NCBI GenBank assembly: GCA_965219965.1
Contig: OZ244796.1
Span: 806,001 to 870,000, forward strand
DNA: 64,000 nucleotides
Direction of reading: 5' to 3'
From: G965219965 sp965219965
GTDB lineage: Bacteria > Pseudomonadota > Alphaproteobacteria > RS24
The stretch's first letter is position 1, and each line of letters opens with the position of its first letter. The position numbers and the translations under genes are program-made. Shown piece after piece: positions 16,265-27,461 of the stretch. The notes below the pieces were generated by a model. The model searched no databases, was not told the origin of the DNA, and saw only the letters and a list, made by a program, of their open reading frames with translations.

Positions 16265-18538
16265 TTAATAATGCCAGACCAGTTCAAGCCCGATAATCGC
16301 GCCTTTTTTCAGGGGTGAGAAGGTGCCGGCCTTAGGCGCGGGGTCATAGGGGCGGTTGACGCCATTGGACAGCGCGCCCGCACCAAAAGAGAGTTGCGTA
16401 TCATTGCCGAATTGCACCTCATCTAGCAAATTGCGACCATAAAGCGAAATTTTAACCTGTTCATTCGGCGCGTAAGCCACATTCATATCCAGCATGTCCT
16501 GTGCGTTGAGCCAGCCGAAATTATTATCCGTATAGGCCGCCTTATCGCGGTGTTGATAATGCGCCGTCACGGTTACATCGCCCTGTGCCAATGGGATAAG
16601 CCAGTTTAGCCCCAGCCCGTAGGTTTGCGCGGGCAGGCGCGGAATATCCAGCGTGAAATCGGTGGCATTAACCACCCCATCGCTGGAAATATCATATTTC
16701 AGCCTATCATATTGCCCGTCCAGCAGGCCGATATTGGCCGTCAGGCGTAGCTGGTCGGTGACAAAATAAGCCAATTCCGCCTCCAGCCCGTCAATCGTCG
16801 CATCGGCTGTGTTCAAAATAGATTGCGCCACGCCCGCGCTTGATGAAGGCAAATTCACCTCACGTTGCATATCGCTAATTTCCGTTCGGAAAATCGCCGT
16901 ATTGAGCTGGCCACGCCCGTCTGGCGTTTGGTGCTTATAGCCCAGCTCAACATTATCAACTTGTTCTTCGTCAAAGCCCAAATTGCCCGTGCGGTTTACA
17001 TCAACCAAAAAGCCCGCCAAATTTGTGATGCGCACATTATAACCGCCCGACCGGAAGCCGCGCACATAATGGCCGTAAAGGCGGCGATTGGGGTCAATAT
17101 CCACCTCAAAGCCGATTTTGGGCGTGATATTGTCCCATTCATTGCTATCGGTAAAACCATCTGTGCGATAATTATTATAGGTGCATGTGCGGCGGATAAC
17201 ACTACACGGCGTATCCCCGCGCAAAATATAATTAACCGCCACATCTTTTTCTTCTTTCGTATAGCGCAGACCCAAAATGCCCGTAAGCTTATCACTTAAC
17301 TGATAATCCAGCTGGCCGAACAGGCTTTGCACTTGGTGGTCTTGTATGCCGCCGCCATGGGCGCGGGCATTATTGCGAAAATGACGAATACCTTCATATT
17401 CAATTTCTTGGTCAAGCCAAAACAAGCCAACCGTAATGTCAAAATCGGCAAAGCTGCCCGCATAGCGCAACTCATCTGAAATTTGGCGGTTATTATTAAG
17501 CGTTTGAGAATTGAAAATCAGCAATGGCAGGGAGTCAATATCGCCGAGCGTGGTGCCATCATCGGCTTGACGATAGCCAAATATATTGGTGATTGTGCCA
17601 TTGCCAAAACCAACATCTAAATCACCGCGCAAACTAAAAGATAATGTTTCGCCCGCATAGCCGCCTTTTTCATCAATGGCAAAATCAAAACTATCACGGC
17701 TGTAATGGCCGTGATTTTGTCCGGCGGGCCCATCGCCTTCAACATCAAAATATTCAATTTTAGCCGCCAAAAGCAAATCGTCCGATGCGTCCCATTCTAA
17801 AGCAAGCCGCACCGCTAAAGCCTGTGCCGCACCATGATTAGAATTGTCGTAAAGATTTTTGAAATAGCCATCATCTTCATTGCTATAAAGGCTGAGCTTG
17901 CCGCGCAAATCCGCGCTCAAAGGGCCAGACAGCACAAGCTGGCTGGTGATATTATCACCGCCGCGCCCGCTTCGAGCGGGTCTATCCGCCGCCAGCCGCG
18001 CCTTTATTTTAAGCACGTCAGAAGGCCGCGTAGTATTGATAAGTACCGCCCCGCCTGTTGTGTTGCGACCAAATAAAAGCCCTTGAGGGCCGCGCAAAAT
18101 TTCTATGCTTTCAATATCAAAAAGATCCAGCACGGCATTGCGCGGCGTGGCGAAATAAACGCCATCAATAAAAACCCCCACTGTCGGGTCGATAGATGTA
18201 ATAGATGAATTAATACCCAAACCGCGAATAGAAAAATTCGCTGTGCCACGGCTCGTATCAATTTGGTCTAGCGAAACATTGGGCGCGTAGAAACTCAAAC
18301 TTTCAATATCGCGCATTTTTAACGTTTCCAGCGTGACTTCATTAAACGCTGTTACGGCAAGCGGCACATCTTGGACGGTTTCAACATCATTTTTCTTGGT
18401 GGCGGTGACGATGATTTCATCAAACACGCGGCGCAAATCTTCTGGCTGTTGACTTATTTGGGTCTGCGCGAATGGCTTTACCGCGCCCGCCATTAAAATG
18501 GTCAGGGCGATGATACTACAAAACAGTAATTTTTTCAT
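16265..18538 (-). CDS. TonB-dependent outer-membrane receptor
   Basis: 757 residues. A signal peptide (about residues 1-24, ending KPFAQ) is followed by a TonB-box-like segment DEIIVTATKK, a plug domain (FSIRGLGINSS, VFIDGVYFATPRNA, EILRGPQGLLFGRNTTGGAV) and a 22-strand-type beta-barrel ending in an aromatic residue (VWHY). The plug resembles the large sphingomonad/Caulobacter-type receptor group, whose ligands range from siderophores to oligosaccharides; the substrate cannot be told from sequence. It starts 59 bases after rpoC on the same strand with no strong terminator visible between them. Confidence 0.93.
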   Translation of the reverse strand: MKKLLFCSIIALTILMAGAVKPFAQTQISQQPEDLRRVFDEIIVTATKKNDVETVQDVPLAVTAFNEVTLETLKMRDIESLSFYAPNVSLDQIDTSRGTANFSIRGLGINSSITSIDPTVGVFIDGVYFATPRNAVLDLFDIESIEILRGPQGLLFGRNTTGGAVLINTTRPSDVLKIKARLAADRPARSGRGGDNITSQLVLSGPLSADLRGKLSLYSNEDDGYFKNLYDNSNHGAAQALAVRLALEWDASDDLLLAAKIEYFDVEGDGPAGQNHGHYSRDSFDFAIDEKGGYAGETLSFSLRGDLDVGFGNGTITNIFGYRQADDGTTLGDIDSLPLLIFNSQTLNNNRQISDELRYAGSFADFDITVGLFWLDQEIEYEGIRHFRNNARAHGGGIQDHQVQSLFGQLDYQLSDKLTGILGLRYTKEEKDVAVNYILRGDTPCSVIRRTCTYNNYRTDGFTDSNEWDNITPKIGFEVDIDPNRRLYGHYVRGFRSGGYNVRITNLAGFLVDVNRTGNLGFDEEQVDNVELGYKHQTPDGRGQLNTAIFRTEISDMQREVNLPSSSAGVAQSILNTADATIDGLEAELAYFVTDQLRLTANIGLLDGQYDRLKYDISSDGVVNATDFTLDIPRLPAQTYGLGLNWLIPLAQGDVTVTAHYQHRDKAAYTDNNFGWLNAQDMLDMNVAYAPNEQVKISLYGRNLLDEVQFGNDTQLSFGAGALSNGVNRPYDPAPKAGTFSPLKKGAIIGLELVWHY

Positions 18539-18597
18539 TTGATTCCTCAGATTTTACACAACTTAACGCTTTGGGGTAGCTTGTCGGCGCAATATGA

Positions 18598-21500
18598 TTA
18601 AGCATCAGGCTGGGCTTCGCCCGCTTCACGCACATCATCCGCGCTTACCTCATCCGTGCTGAGCAATTCGCGGTCACGCTCTAAGGCTTCGCCGCGCAAA
18701 CGTTGCATCAGCCCGCCCGTGCCAGCTGGAATAAGGCGGCCAACAATAACATTCTCTTTCAGCCCCAGCAATGTGTCTTCTTTGCCATTAACCGCCGCTT
18801 CGGTAAGCACCCGCGTGGTTTCTTGGAAAGAGGCGGCAGAAATGAAAGAACGGGTTTGCAGGCTGGCTTTGGTCAGCCCAAGCAGAACATTATTGCCTTT
18901 AACGGGCTGTTTGCCTTCGGCGACGAGCTTTTCATTAACCTCTTCAAATTCAATGCGGTCAATTTGCTCTTCCTTCAAATAGGCACTATCGCCCGGGTCA
19001 ACCACTTCAATTTTCTGCAACATCTGGCGGACAATCACTTCAATATGTTTGTCATTAATGGTCACGCCCTGCAAACGATACACATCTTGAATTTCATTGA
19101 CGAGATAAGAGGCCAGCTCTTCCACGCCGAAAATCGCCAAAATATCATGCGGGGCGGGATTACCGTCAATCAGATATTCGCCCTTTTCAATCATATCGCC
19201 ATCTTGCACAGATAAATGCTTTGCCTTTGGCACCAGATACTCAACTGGCTCCATATCCGCGCTTTCGGGGTGAATGGTAATGCGGCGTTTATTTTTATAA
19301 TCGCGGCCAAATTCCACCCGTCCGCTAATTTCAGCAATCACGGCATGTTCTTTCGGGCGGCGGGCTTCAAATAATTCGGCCACTCGGGGCAGACCACCGG
19401 TAATATCGCTTGAAGTTGCGCTTTCGGTTGGAATCCGTGCCAATGTATCACCCGCATGGACTTTAGACCCCGCATCCACAGACAAAATCGCGCCGACAGA
19501 AAGCAAATAACGCGCTTCATTGCCATTAGTCAGCGTTTTAACTTTGCCATCTTTGCCCTTAATCACAATAGCGGGTTTCAGGCTGGCTGATTTCGCGCCC
19601 GAAAGCGGGTCAATCACCACGCGCTGGGAAATACCTGTCGCTTCATCTGACACTTCATTGATGGACACGCCCTCAACCACATCTTCAAAAGCAATTTCGC
19701 CTTCTACTTCGGTCAAAATTGGTAGCGCATAGGGTTCCCATTCGCCAATCCGTTCGCCGCGTTTAATGTTGTCGCCCTCTTTGACACGCAGCCGCGTGCC
19801 ATAGGCCAGCTTGTGATTGGCGCGTTCAAGGCCGTTTTCGTCAACAATTTTAACCGACACATTACGCCCCATCACAATCAAATGGCCATGTGAATCTTCC
19901 ACCACATTGGCATTTTCAAATTGGATAAGCCCATCGGCATTGGATTCCACAAAACTTTGGTCAACCACTTGCGCTGTGCCGCCAATATGGAACGTCCGCA
20001 TGGTTAGCTGTGTCCCTGGCTCACCAATAGACTGTGCCGCAATCACGCCGACCGCTTCGCCCATATTCACGGGCGTGCCGCGTGCCAAATCGCGGCCATA
20101 GCATTGCGCACAAGCCCCATGGCGTGTTTCGCACGTCAGCACGGAGCGAATTTTAATGCCAATCAAATTGGCTTCGTCAATCGCGTCGCATTGCTCTTCG
20201 GAAATAATCGCACCCTTTTTAGCCAGCACTTCGCCGCTTACCGGATCCACAACATCTTCCACAGGCACGCGCCCTAAAACGCGGTCAGATAAAGATGTTA
20301 TCACTTCGCCGGAATCAATCACGGCGGCAACGGTGATGCCATTATTAGTGTTGCAATCTTCTTCTGTGATGATGCAATCTTGTGCGACATCCACCAAGCG
20401 GCGTGTCAAATAGCCAGAATTGGCCGTTTTCAGTGCCGTATCGGCCAACCCTTTACGCGCCCCGTGGGTTGAGTTGAAATATTCCAACACGGATAGCCCT
20501 TCCTTAAAATTGGAAATAATCGGCGTTTCAATAATTTCACCCGACGGCTTAGCCATCAGCCCCCGCATGCCGGCCAGCTGTTTCATTTGTGCGGGCGAAC
20601 CCCGCGCCCCTGAATGAGCCATCATATAAATAGAGTTAATAAAACTATCCGCCGCGTCTTTATCTTCTGGGCTGAGCGAAGAAATTTTGCCCATCATGGA
20701 ATCGGCCACTTTTTCGGTGCATTTCGCCCATGCGTCAACGACCTTATTATATTTCTCGCCTTGCGTGATAAGCCCGTCAATATATTGCTGCTCATATTCC
20801 TTCGCTAGACTGGTGGTTTCTTCAATCATGCCGAATTTTTCTTCTGGTATGACCATATCATCTTTACCGAAAGAAATGCCTGCACGGCACGCTTGGCGGA
20901 AGCCGAGCAACATAATGTGGTCGCAGAACAAGACCGTTTGTTTCTGCCCGCAATGGCGATAAACCGTGTCAATGGCGCGGGAAATTTCCTTTTTCGTCAG
21001 CAATTTATTGACAATGGAAAAGGGTACATTTTTATGCAAAGGCAATTCCTGCCCGACCAGCATACGGCCCGGCGTGGTTTCCACCACCTCTTCCACTTCC
21101 TCGCCTTCGGCATTGATGACCTTAATCCGCGCTTTGATTTTACTGTGCAATGTGACGCTTTTAGCTTCCAGCGCGTGTTCAATTTCTGCCATATCGGTAA
21201 AAACCATATCTTCGCCCACCGCCCCGTCGCGTTGCAGAGTCATATAATACAGCCCCAGCACAATATCTTGCGATGGCACAATAATAGGCGAACCATTAGC
21301 GGGGTGCAGAATATTATTGGTGGACATCATCAGCACCCGTGCTTCTAATTGCGATTCCAGCGAAAGCGGCACATGCACGGCCATTTGGTCGCCGTCAAAA
21401 TCAGCGTTAAAAGCCGCACAAACAAGCGGATGCAGTTGAATAGCTTTGCCTTCCACCAGCACGGGTTCAAAAGCCTGAATACCCAGACGGTGCAAAGTCG

Positions 21501-22785
21501 GCGCACGATTCAGCAAAACCGGATGCTCGCGGATAACTTCGTCTAAAATATCCCACACTTCGGGACGGGCTTTTTCCACCATTTTCTTAGACTGCTTAAC
21601 GGTTGAAGACAGCCCCTTGGCTTCCAGCCGTGAATAAATAAAAGGCTTGAACAGCTCCAATGCCATTTTCTTTGGCAGGCCGCATTGATGCAATTTCAGC
21701 TCAGGGCCGACCACAATCACCGAACGGCCTGAATAATCCACCCTTTTGCCGAGCAGGTTTTGCCTAAAACGCCCCTGCTTGCCTTTGAGCATATCCGACA
21801 GAGATTTTAGCGGTCGCTTATTCGCGCCCGTAATCACCCGCCCACGGCGGCCATTATCAAATAGTGCGTCCACGGATTCCTGCAACATGCGCTTTTCATT
21901 GCGGACAATAATATCGGGGGCGCGCAATTCAATCAGCCGTTTGAGGCGATTATTGCGGTTAATGACGCGGCGATATAAATCATTCAAATCGGAAGTGGCA
22001 AACCGCCCGCCATCTAGCGGCACAAGCGGGCGCAATTCGGGCGGAATGACGGGGACGACCGTCATCACCATCCATTCAGGCCGATTGCCAGAACGGATAA
22101 AGGCTTGCACCACTTTCAACCGTTTGGCCAATTTTTTCGGCTTTAATTCGGTTGTGGCTTCGGCAATTTCCAGCTTTAACTGGTCGGCTAATTCTTCCAA
22201 ATTAATTTCGGCCAGCATGGTGCGTATTGCTTCAGCACCAATGCCCGCGACAAAAGCGTCATCGCCAAAATCATCTTGGGCTTGATAATATTCATCTTCC
22301 GTCAGCAGCTGGCCTTTTTGCAAAGCGGTCAGCATGGGGTCAAGCACGATGAAATTTTCAAAATACAGCACCCGTTCCAAATCTTTCAGCGTCATATCCA
22401 GCAATAAACCAATACGGCTGGGCAGGGATTTCAAAAACCAAATGTGCGCGACCGGTGCGGCCAGTTCAATATGCCCCATGCGCTCACGCCGCACTTTGGT
22501 GAGCGTCACTTCCACGCCGCATTTTTCGCAGATAATGCCTTTATATTTCATGCGCTTATATTTGCCGCACAGACATTCATAATCCTTTATCGGGCCGAAA
22601 ATCCGCGCACAAAACAGCCCATCACGCTCTGGCTTAAAGGTGCGGTAGTTAATGGTTTCAGGCTTTTTAATTTCGCCATAAGACCAAGACAGAATCTTTT
22701 CTGGACTCGCAATGGAAATGCGAATCCTATCAAAAGTCTGTGTCGGCCCTTGCGGGTTGAAAACGTTCATGACCTCTTGGTTCAT
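18598..22785 (-). CDS. rpoC: DNA-directed RNA polymerase subunit beta-prime
   Basis: 1395 residues, full length. N-terminal zinc site (CLCGKYKRMKYKGIICEKC), the invariant catalytic NADFDGDQMAVH, the trigger-loop region and the C-terminal GLKENVIVGRLIPAGTG are all visible. AAGGAG precedes the ATG. Follows rpoB by 33 bases. Confidence 0.98.
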   Translation of the reverse strand: MNQEVMNVFNPQGPTQTFDRIRISIASPEKILSWSYGEIKKPETINYRTFKPERDGLFCARIFGPIKDYECLCGKYKRMKYKGIICEKCGVEVTLTKVRRERMGHIELAAPVAHIWFLKSLPSRIGLLLDMTLKDLERVLYFENFIVLDPMLTALQKGQLLTEDEYYQAQDDFGDDAFVAGIGAEAIRTMLAEINLEELADQLKLEIAEATTELKPKKLAKRLKVVQAFIRSGNRPEWMVMTVVPVIPPELRPLVPLDGGRFATSDLNDLYRRVINRNNRLKRLIELRAPDIIVRNEKRMLQESVDALFDNGRRGRVITGANKRPLKSLSDMLKGKQGRFRQNLLGKRVDYSGRSVIVVGPELKLHQCGLPKKMALELFKPFIYSRLEAKGLSSTVKQSKKMVEKARPEVWDILDEVIREHPVLLNRAPTLHRLGIQAFEPVLVEGKAIQLHPLVCAAFNADFDGDQMAVHVPLSLESQLEARVLMMSTNNILHPANGSPIIVPSQDIVLGLYYMTLQRDGAVGEDMVFTDMAEIEHALEAKSVTLHSKIKARIKVINAEGEEVEEVVETTPGRMLVGQELPLHKNVPFSIVNKLLTKKEISRAIDTVYRHCGQKQTVLFCDHIMLLGFRQACRAGISFGKDDMVIPEEKFGMIEETTSLAKEYEQQYIDGLITQGEKYNKVVDAWAKCTEKVADSMMGKISSLSPEDKDAADSFINSIYMMAHSGARGSPAQMKQLAGMRGLMAKPSGEIIETPIISNFKEGLSVLEYFNSTHGARKGLADTALKTANSGYLTRRLVDVAQDCIITEEDCNTNNGITVAAVIDSGEVITSLSDRVLGRVPVEDVVDPVSGEVLAKKGAIISEEQCDAIDEANLIGIKIRSVLTCETRHGACAQCYGRDLARGTPVNMGEAVGVIAAQSIGEPGTQLTMRTFHIGGTAQVVDQSFVESNADGLIQFENANVVEDSHGHLIVMGRNVSVKIVDENGLERANHKLAYGTRLRVKEGDNIKRGERIGEWEPYALPILTEVEGEIAFEDVVEGVSINEVSDEATGISQRVVIDPLSGAKSASLKPAIVIKGKDGKVKTLTNGNEARYLLSVGAILSVDAGSKVHAGDTLARIPTESATSSDITGGLPRVAELFEARRPKEHAVIAEISGRVEFGRDYKNKRRITIHPESADMEPVEYLVPKAKHLSVQDGDMIEKGEYLIDGNPAPHDILAIFGVEELASYLVNEIQDVYRLQGVTINDKHIEVIVRQMLQKIEVVDPGDSAYLKEEQIDRIEFEEVNEKLVAEGKQPVKGNNVLLGLTKASLQTRSFISAASFQETTRVLTEAAVNGKEDTLLGLKENVIVGRLIPAGTGGLMQRLRGEALERDRELLSTDEVSADDVREAGEAQPDA

Positions 22786-22818
22786 CGGGTCGTTCTCCTT
22801 ATCAATCTCATTTCAAAC

Positions 22819-25800
22819 TCAACTTTCTGTGTTTTCCACATTATTTTTCGTGCCTTCCGCCAGTTCAACATTTAAGCCTAGTGAGCGAATTTCTTTCACC
22901 AGCACGTTGAAACTTTCTGGAATACCTGCTTCAAATGCGTCATCGCCTTTGACAATGGCTTCATAAACCTTTGTCCGTCCAGCCACATCGTCGGATTTTA
23001 CCGTCAGCATTTCCTGCAATGTGTAAGCCGCGCCATAGGCTTCCAATGCCCAAACTTCCATTTCGCCGAAACGCTGGCCGCCAAATTGCGCCTTGCCGCC
23101 AAGCGGCTGTTGCGTGACCAGCGAATAAGGGCCAATGGAACGGGCGTGGATTTTATCATCAACCAAATGATGCAGTTTGAGCATATAAATATAGCCAACC
23201 GTCACTTGCCTATCAAAAACCTCACCCGTGCGCCCATCATGCAGTGTCACCTGCCCCGAAGAGTCAATCCCCGCCCCTGATAGTGCGTCCACAATATCGG
23301 TTTCGCGTGCGCCGTCAAAAACGGGTGTTGCCATTGGCACGCCATTGCGGAGCGTATAGCTCATTTCCACCGCTTCGCCATCTGACATGCGCTTAACCGC
23401 TGCATCGGAGGGGTAAATATCATTGAGCTTGGCTTTAATGGTTTGTGCATTGCCATCGCGTTCATAAGCGGCAATAGCTTCACTCACCTGCTTGCCCAGC
23501 CCTGCGCTGGCCCAGCCGAGATGGGTTTCCAAAATCTGGCCGACATTCATACGGCTTGGCACGCCCAGCGGGTTCAGCACAATATCTACGGGCTGGCCAT
23601 CGGCCAAATAGGGCATATCTTCAACCGGCAAAATGCGGCTAATAACGCCCTTATTCCCATGGCGGCCCGCCATTTTATCGCCCGGCTGGAGCTTACGCTT
23701 AACCGCGACATAAACCTTCACCATTTTCATCACGCCCGGCGGCAATTCATCACCGCGATGAAGTTTATCAACCTTATCTTCAAAACGCATTTTCAGCGCG
23801 TCACGGCTGTCGTCAAATTGCTTTTTCAGAGCTTCCACTTCGGCCATGGCTTTGTCATTTTTAAGCGCGATTTGCCACCATTGCGAACGCGGCAAATCTT
23901 TCAATATAATTTCAGTCAAAACAGAATCGGCCACCACGCCTTTCGGGCCTGAAATGACGTGCTTGCCCGTCAGCAAATCGCCGAGCCGTTCATAAACATT
24001 GCGTTCCAAAATAGACAGCTCATCATCGTGGTCTTTGGCCAATGCTTCAACTTCCTCACGCTCAATGGACATAGCGCGTTCATCCTTATCAATGCCATGG
24101 CGATTGAAAACCCGCACTTCCACCACTGTGCCCACTGTTCCAGGCGGCAATTTCAGTGACGTATCGCGCACATCGGAGGCTTTTTCACCGAAAATGGCGC
24201 GCAGCAATTTTTCTTCTGGCGTCATTGGGCTTTCACCCTTAGGCGTGATTTTGCCGACCAAAATATCACCCGGGCTAACCTCAGAGCCAATATAAACAAT
24301 ACCCGCTTCATCTAAATTGCGGAGCGCATCTTCGCCGACATTAGGAATATCTCGGGTAATTTCTTCTGGCCCCAGCTTGGTGTCGCGTGACATCACTTCA
24401 AATTCTTCAATATGCACTGAAGTGAACACATCATCACGGACAATGCGCTCAGAAATCAAAATAGAGTCCTCAAAATTATAGCCATTCCACGGCATAAAGG
24501 CGACCAGCACATTGCGCCCCAAAGCCAATTCGCCCAATTCTGTGGACGGGCCATCGGCCACCACATCGCCCGCCTGCACACTGTCGCCGACGCGCACAAG
24601 GGGGCGTTGGTTAATGCAGGTGGATTGATTAGAGCGTTGGAATTTTTGCAAATTGTAAATATCCACGCCTGATTTTGACGCATCTAAATCTTGCGTGGCG
24701 CGAATAACAATCCGCGTGGCATCTACTTGGTCAACCACACCTGTGCGCCGTGCGGTAACAGCTGCACCGGAATCACGGGCGACAATTTCCTCCATGCCTG
24801 TGCCAACAAGCGGTGCGTCAGCACGCAAAAGCGGCACAGCTTGGCGCATCATATTAGAACCCATCAAAGCACGGTTGGCATCGTCATTTTCCAAAAATGG
24901 AATCAAAGCCGCCGCCACTGAAACAATTTGCTTGGGCGATACATCTAGCAAGTCAACCGCTTCGGGGCCGACCATTTCAAAATCGCCATTGATACGGCAG
25001 TTAATAAGCTCATCGGTGAGATTGCCCTTATCATCTACGCCAATGGTCGCTTGCGCCACGCGGTAACGGGCTTCTTCCATAGCAGAAAGATAAATCACCT
25101 CATTCGTCACCTTGCCATTCACCACTTTGCGGTAGGGGCTTTCAATAAAGCCATATTTATTGACGCGGGCGAAAGTGGCCAGCGAGTTAATCAGACCGAT
25201 ATTCGGGCCTTCTGGCGTTTCAATCGGGCAAATCCGCCCATAATGGGTTGGATGCACATCGCGCACTTCAAAGCCCGCCCGTTCACGCGTTAGCCCGCCC
25301 GGGCCGAGTGCCGATAGCCGCCTTTTATGGGTAATCTCTGAAAGCGGATTGGTTTGATCCATAAATTGCGATAGCTGTGACGAGCCGAAAAACTCACGCA
25401 CAGCGGCGGCGGCAGGTTTGGCATTGATTAAATCCTGCGGCATGACCGTATCAATATCCACCGAACTCATACGCTCCTTAATGGCGCGTTCCATCCGTAG
25501 CAGGCCGACGCGATATTGATTTTCCATCAGCTCGCCCACAGAGCGTACGCGGCGATTGCCGAGATTGTCAATATCGTCAATATCGCCCTTCCCATCGCGC
25601 AAATTAACCAGCGTGCGGATAACGGCCACAATATCATCGCGGCGCAGCACGCGCACGTCATCGGGGCAATCCAAATTCATGCGGATATTCATTTTCACCC
25701 GCCCGACCGCGCTTAAATCATAACGCTCCTTGTCAAAAAACAGGCTTTCAAAAAGCGCGGTGGCTGTTTCTTCCGTAGGCGGCTCGCCCGGACGCATGAC

Positions 25801-26928
25801 CCGATAAATTTCTTCCAAAGCCGTTAGTCGGTCAGAAGATTTATCCACCGCCAAAGTATTGCGAATAAAAGGGCCACGATTAACGGGGTCTGTATTCAAT
25901 GTGAAAATTTCATTATAGCCATTATCAACCAGCAAATTGATAAGCTCTTCGGTGATTTCATCACCCGCTTCGGCGTAAATTTCGCCCGTTTCCAAATTGA
26001 CAATCTCTTCTGCCAAGAAGCAGCCGATAAGCTCTTCATTGCCGACCAGCAGATTTTCCAGCCCTTCTTCGGCCAGCTTATTGGCCAGACGCGGGGTGAT
26101 TTTGCGCCCCGCTTCAACCATCACTTTGCCCGTTCTGGCATCTACCAAATCATAAGCGGGCTTTGTGCCGCGCCGTGCATTGGCGACAAAAGGCATCACC
26201 CATTGCTCGCCCTTACGCTTAAAGCTCACGCGGTCATAGTAAAGGTCAAGAATTTCTTCATCATCAAAGCCCAGCGCGTGCAAAATTGTTGTTGCGGGCA
26301 ATTTGCGGCGGCGGTCAATGCGGACATGCAAAATATCTTTAGCGTCAAATTCAAAATCCAGCCATGAGCCGCGATAGGGAATAATCCGCGCTGAAAAAAG
26401 TAGCTTGCCAGAGGCATGGGTTTTGCCACGGTCATGGTCAAAAAACACGCCCGGACTGCGGTGCATTTGCGAAACAATCACGCGCTCGGTGCCATTCACA
26501 ACAAATGTGCCTTTGGTTGTCATCAGGGGCAAGTCGCCCATATAGACGTCCTGCTCCTTAATATCCTTAACTGATTTCGCGCCCGTTTCTTCGTCCACAT
26601 CATAAACGACCAGCCGCAATGTCACCTTTAAGGGTGCGGCGAAAGTCATGCCCCTTTGCTGACATTCTTCAACATCATATTTAGGGGCTTCAAATTCATA
26701 ATCCACAAATTCCAGCCGTGACGCGCCAGCAAAATCCTCAATCGGGAAGACTGACTTAAAAACGGCTTGCAGTCCTTGCTCTTGGCGACCCTCTGCGGAG
26801 GCGACCATTTGCAAAAACTGGTCATAGGAATATTTTTGTACCTCAATCAGATTGGGCATCTCCACAACTTGCGGGATACGGCCAAATGACCGACGGATAC
26901 GCTTACGACCTGCATAGGCTTGCGACAT
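22819..26928 (-). CDS. rpoB: DNA-directed RNA polymerase subunit beta
   Basis: 1369 residues, full length. The rifampicin pocket reads SSQLSQFMDQTNPLSEITHK then RRLSALGPGG, the ordinary sensitive-type residues at the Asp, His and Ser hot spots. GDKMAGRHGNKG and the C-terminal GGKAQFGGQRFGEMEVWALE are present. Confidence 0.98.
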   Translation of the reverse strand: MSQAYAGRKRIRRSFGRIPQVVEMPNLIEVQKYSYDQFLQMVASAEGRQEQGLQAVFKSVFPIEDFAGASRLEFVDYEFEAPKYDVEECQQRGMTFAAPLKVTLRLVVYDVDEETGAKSVKDIKEQDVYMGDLPLMTTKGTFVVNGTERVIVSQMHRSPGVFFDHDRGKTHASGKLLFSARIIPYRGSWLDFEFDAKDILHVRIDRRRKLPATTILHALGFDDEEILDLYYDRVSFKRKGEQWVMPFVANARRGTKPAYDLVDARTGKVMVEAGRKITPRLANKLAEEGLENLLVGNEELIGCFLAEEIVNLETGEIYAEAGDEITEELINLLVDNGYNEIFTLNTDPVNRGPFIRNTLAVDKSSDRLTALEEIYRVMRPGEPPTEETATALFESLFFDKERYDLSAVGRVKMNIRMNLDCPDDVRVLRRDDIVAVIRTLVNLRDGKGDIDDIDNLGNRRVRSVGELMENQYRVGLLRMERAIKERMSSVDIDTVMPQDLINAKPAAAAVREFFGSSQLSQFMDQTNPLSEITHKRRLSALGPGGLTRERAGFEVRDVHPTHYGRICPIETPEGPNIGLINSLATFARVNKYGFIESPYRKVVNGKVTNEVIYLSAMEEARYRVAQATIGVDDKGNLTDELINCRINGDFEMVGPEAVDLLDVSPKQIVSVAAALIPFLENDDANRALMGSNMMRQAVPLLRADAPLVGTGMEEIVARDSGAAVTARRTGVVDQVDATRIVIRATQDLDASKSGVDIYNLQKFQRSNQSTCINQRPLVRVGDSVQAGDVVADGPSTELGELALGRNVLVAFMPWNGYNFEDSILISERIVRDDVFTSVHIEEFEVMSRDTKLGPEEITRDIPNVGEDALRNLDEAGIVYIGSEVSPGDILVGKITPKGESPMTPEEKLLRAIFGEKASDVRDTSLKLPPGTVGTVVEVRVFNRHGIDKDERAMSIEREEVEALAKDHDDELSILERNVYERLGDLLTGKHVISGPKGVVADSVLTEIILKDLPRSQWWQIALKNDKAMAEVEALKKQFDDSRDALKMRFEDKVDKLHRGDELPPGVMKMVKVYVAVKRKLQPGDKMAGRHGNKGVISRILPVEDMPYLADGQPVDIVLNPLGVPSRMNVGQILETHLGWASAGLGKQVSEAIAAYERDGNAQTIKAKLNDIYPSDAAVKRMSDGEAVEMSYTLRNGVPMATPVFDGARETDIVDALSGAGIDSSGQVTLHDGRTGEVFDRQVTVGYIYMLKLHHLVDDKIHARSIGPYSLVTQQPLGGKAQFGGQRFGEMEVWALEAYGAAYTLQEMLTVKSDDVAGRTKVYEAIVKGDDAFEAGIPESFNVLVKEIRSLGLNVELAEGTKNNVENTES

Positions 26929-27004
26929 GATTGGGTTTCCTTGTGCGCTTCCTCAAATATGAAAGGTTTTGAAATACTTTTCCCCCACCCTTCGGAGAGG
27001 AAAA

Positions 27005-27031
27005 GGGGAATAGGGCGCATGCCCTATCCCC
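27005..27031 (-). terminator. Hairpin between rplL and rpoB (attenuator-like)
   Basis: On the minus strand GGGGATAGGGC can pair with GCCCTA-TCCCC across a four-base loop with one bulged T, followed by TTTTCC. It sits 16 bases past the rplL stop and about 75 bases before rpoB. In other Proteobacteria a partial terminator in this position lowers rpoBC expression relative to the ribosomal stalk genes; the same role is likely here but the T-tract is short. Confidence 0.55.
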
Positions 27032-27046
27032 AATCACGCATTTGAA

Positions 27047-27421
27047 CTATTTCAGCTCAACAGTCGCGCCAGCAGCTTCGAGCTTTTCTTTCATCTCGTT
27101 TGCTTCGGCGGTCGGCACGTCTTCTTTAAGATCCTTTGGTGCGCCTTCAACAATGTCTTTGGCTTCTTTCAAGCCAAGACCTGTAATGGTGCGAACCTCT
27201 TTGATGACATTAATTTTCTGGTCGCCTGCGGCGGCCAGAACAACAGTAAAGCTGTCTTTTTCCTCAGCAGCAGCTTCACCGCCAGCTGGAGCAGCCGCCG
27301 CAACAGCGACGGGTGCGGCTGCCGACACGCCCCATTTATCTTCTAGCAATGTTGCTAATTCGGCAGCTTCAAGCACTGTTAGGCCTGAAAGTTCTTCGGC
27401 AATTTTCTCAATATCAGCCAT
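27047..27421 (-). CDS. rplL: 50S ribosomal protein L7/L12
   Basis: Stalk protein, 124 residues. Start at MADIEKIAEELSGLTVLEAA (27421), the usual N terminus; the open frame extends upstream but without family similarity. An Ala/Pro-rich hinge (about residues 35-55) joins to the C-terminal factor-binding domain (IKEVRTITGLGLKEAKDIVE). Confidence 0.97.
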   Translation of the reverse strand: MADIEKIAEELSGLTVLEAAELATLLEDKWGVSAAAPVAVAAAAPAGGEAAAEEKDSFTVVLAAAGDQKINVIKEVRTITGLGLKEAKDIVEGAPKDLKEDVPTAEANEMKEKLEAAGATVELK

Positions 27422-27461
27422 TTTTTTCACTCCAAAGTTAAAATGAGCCAGTCTTGCGGCT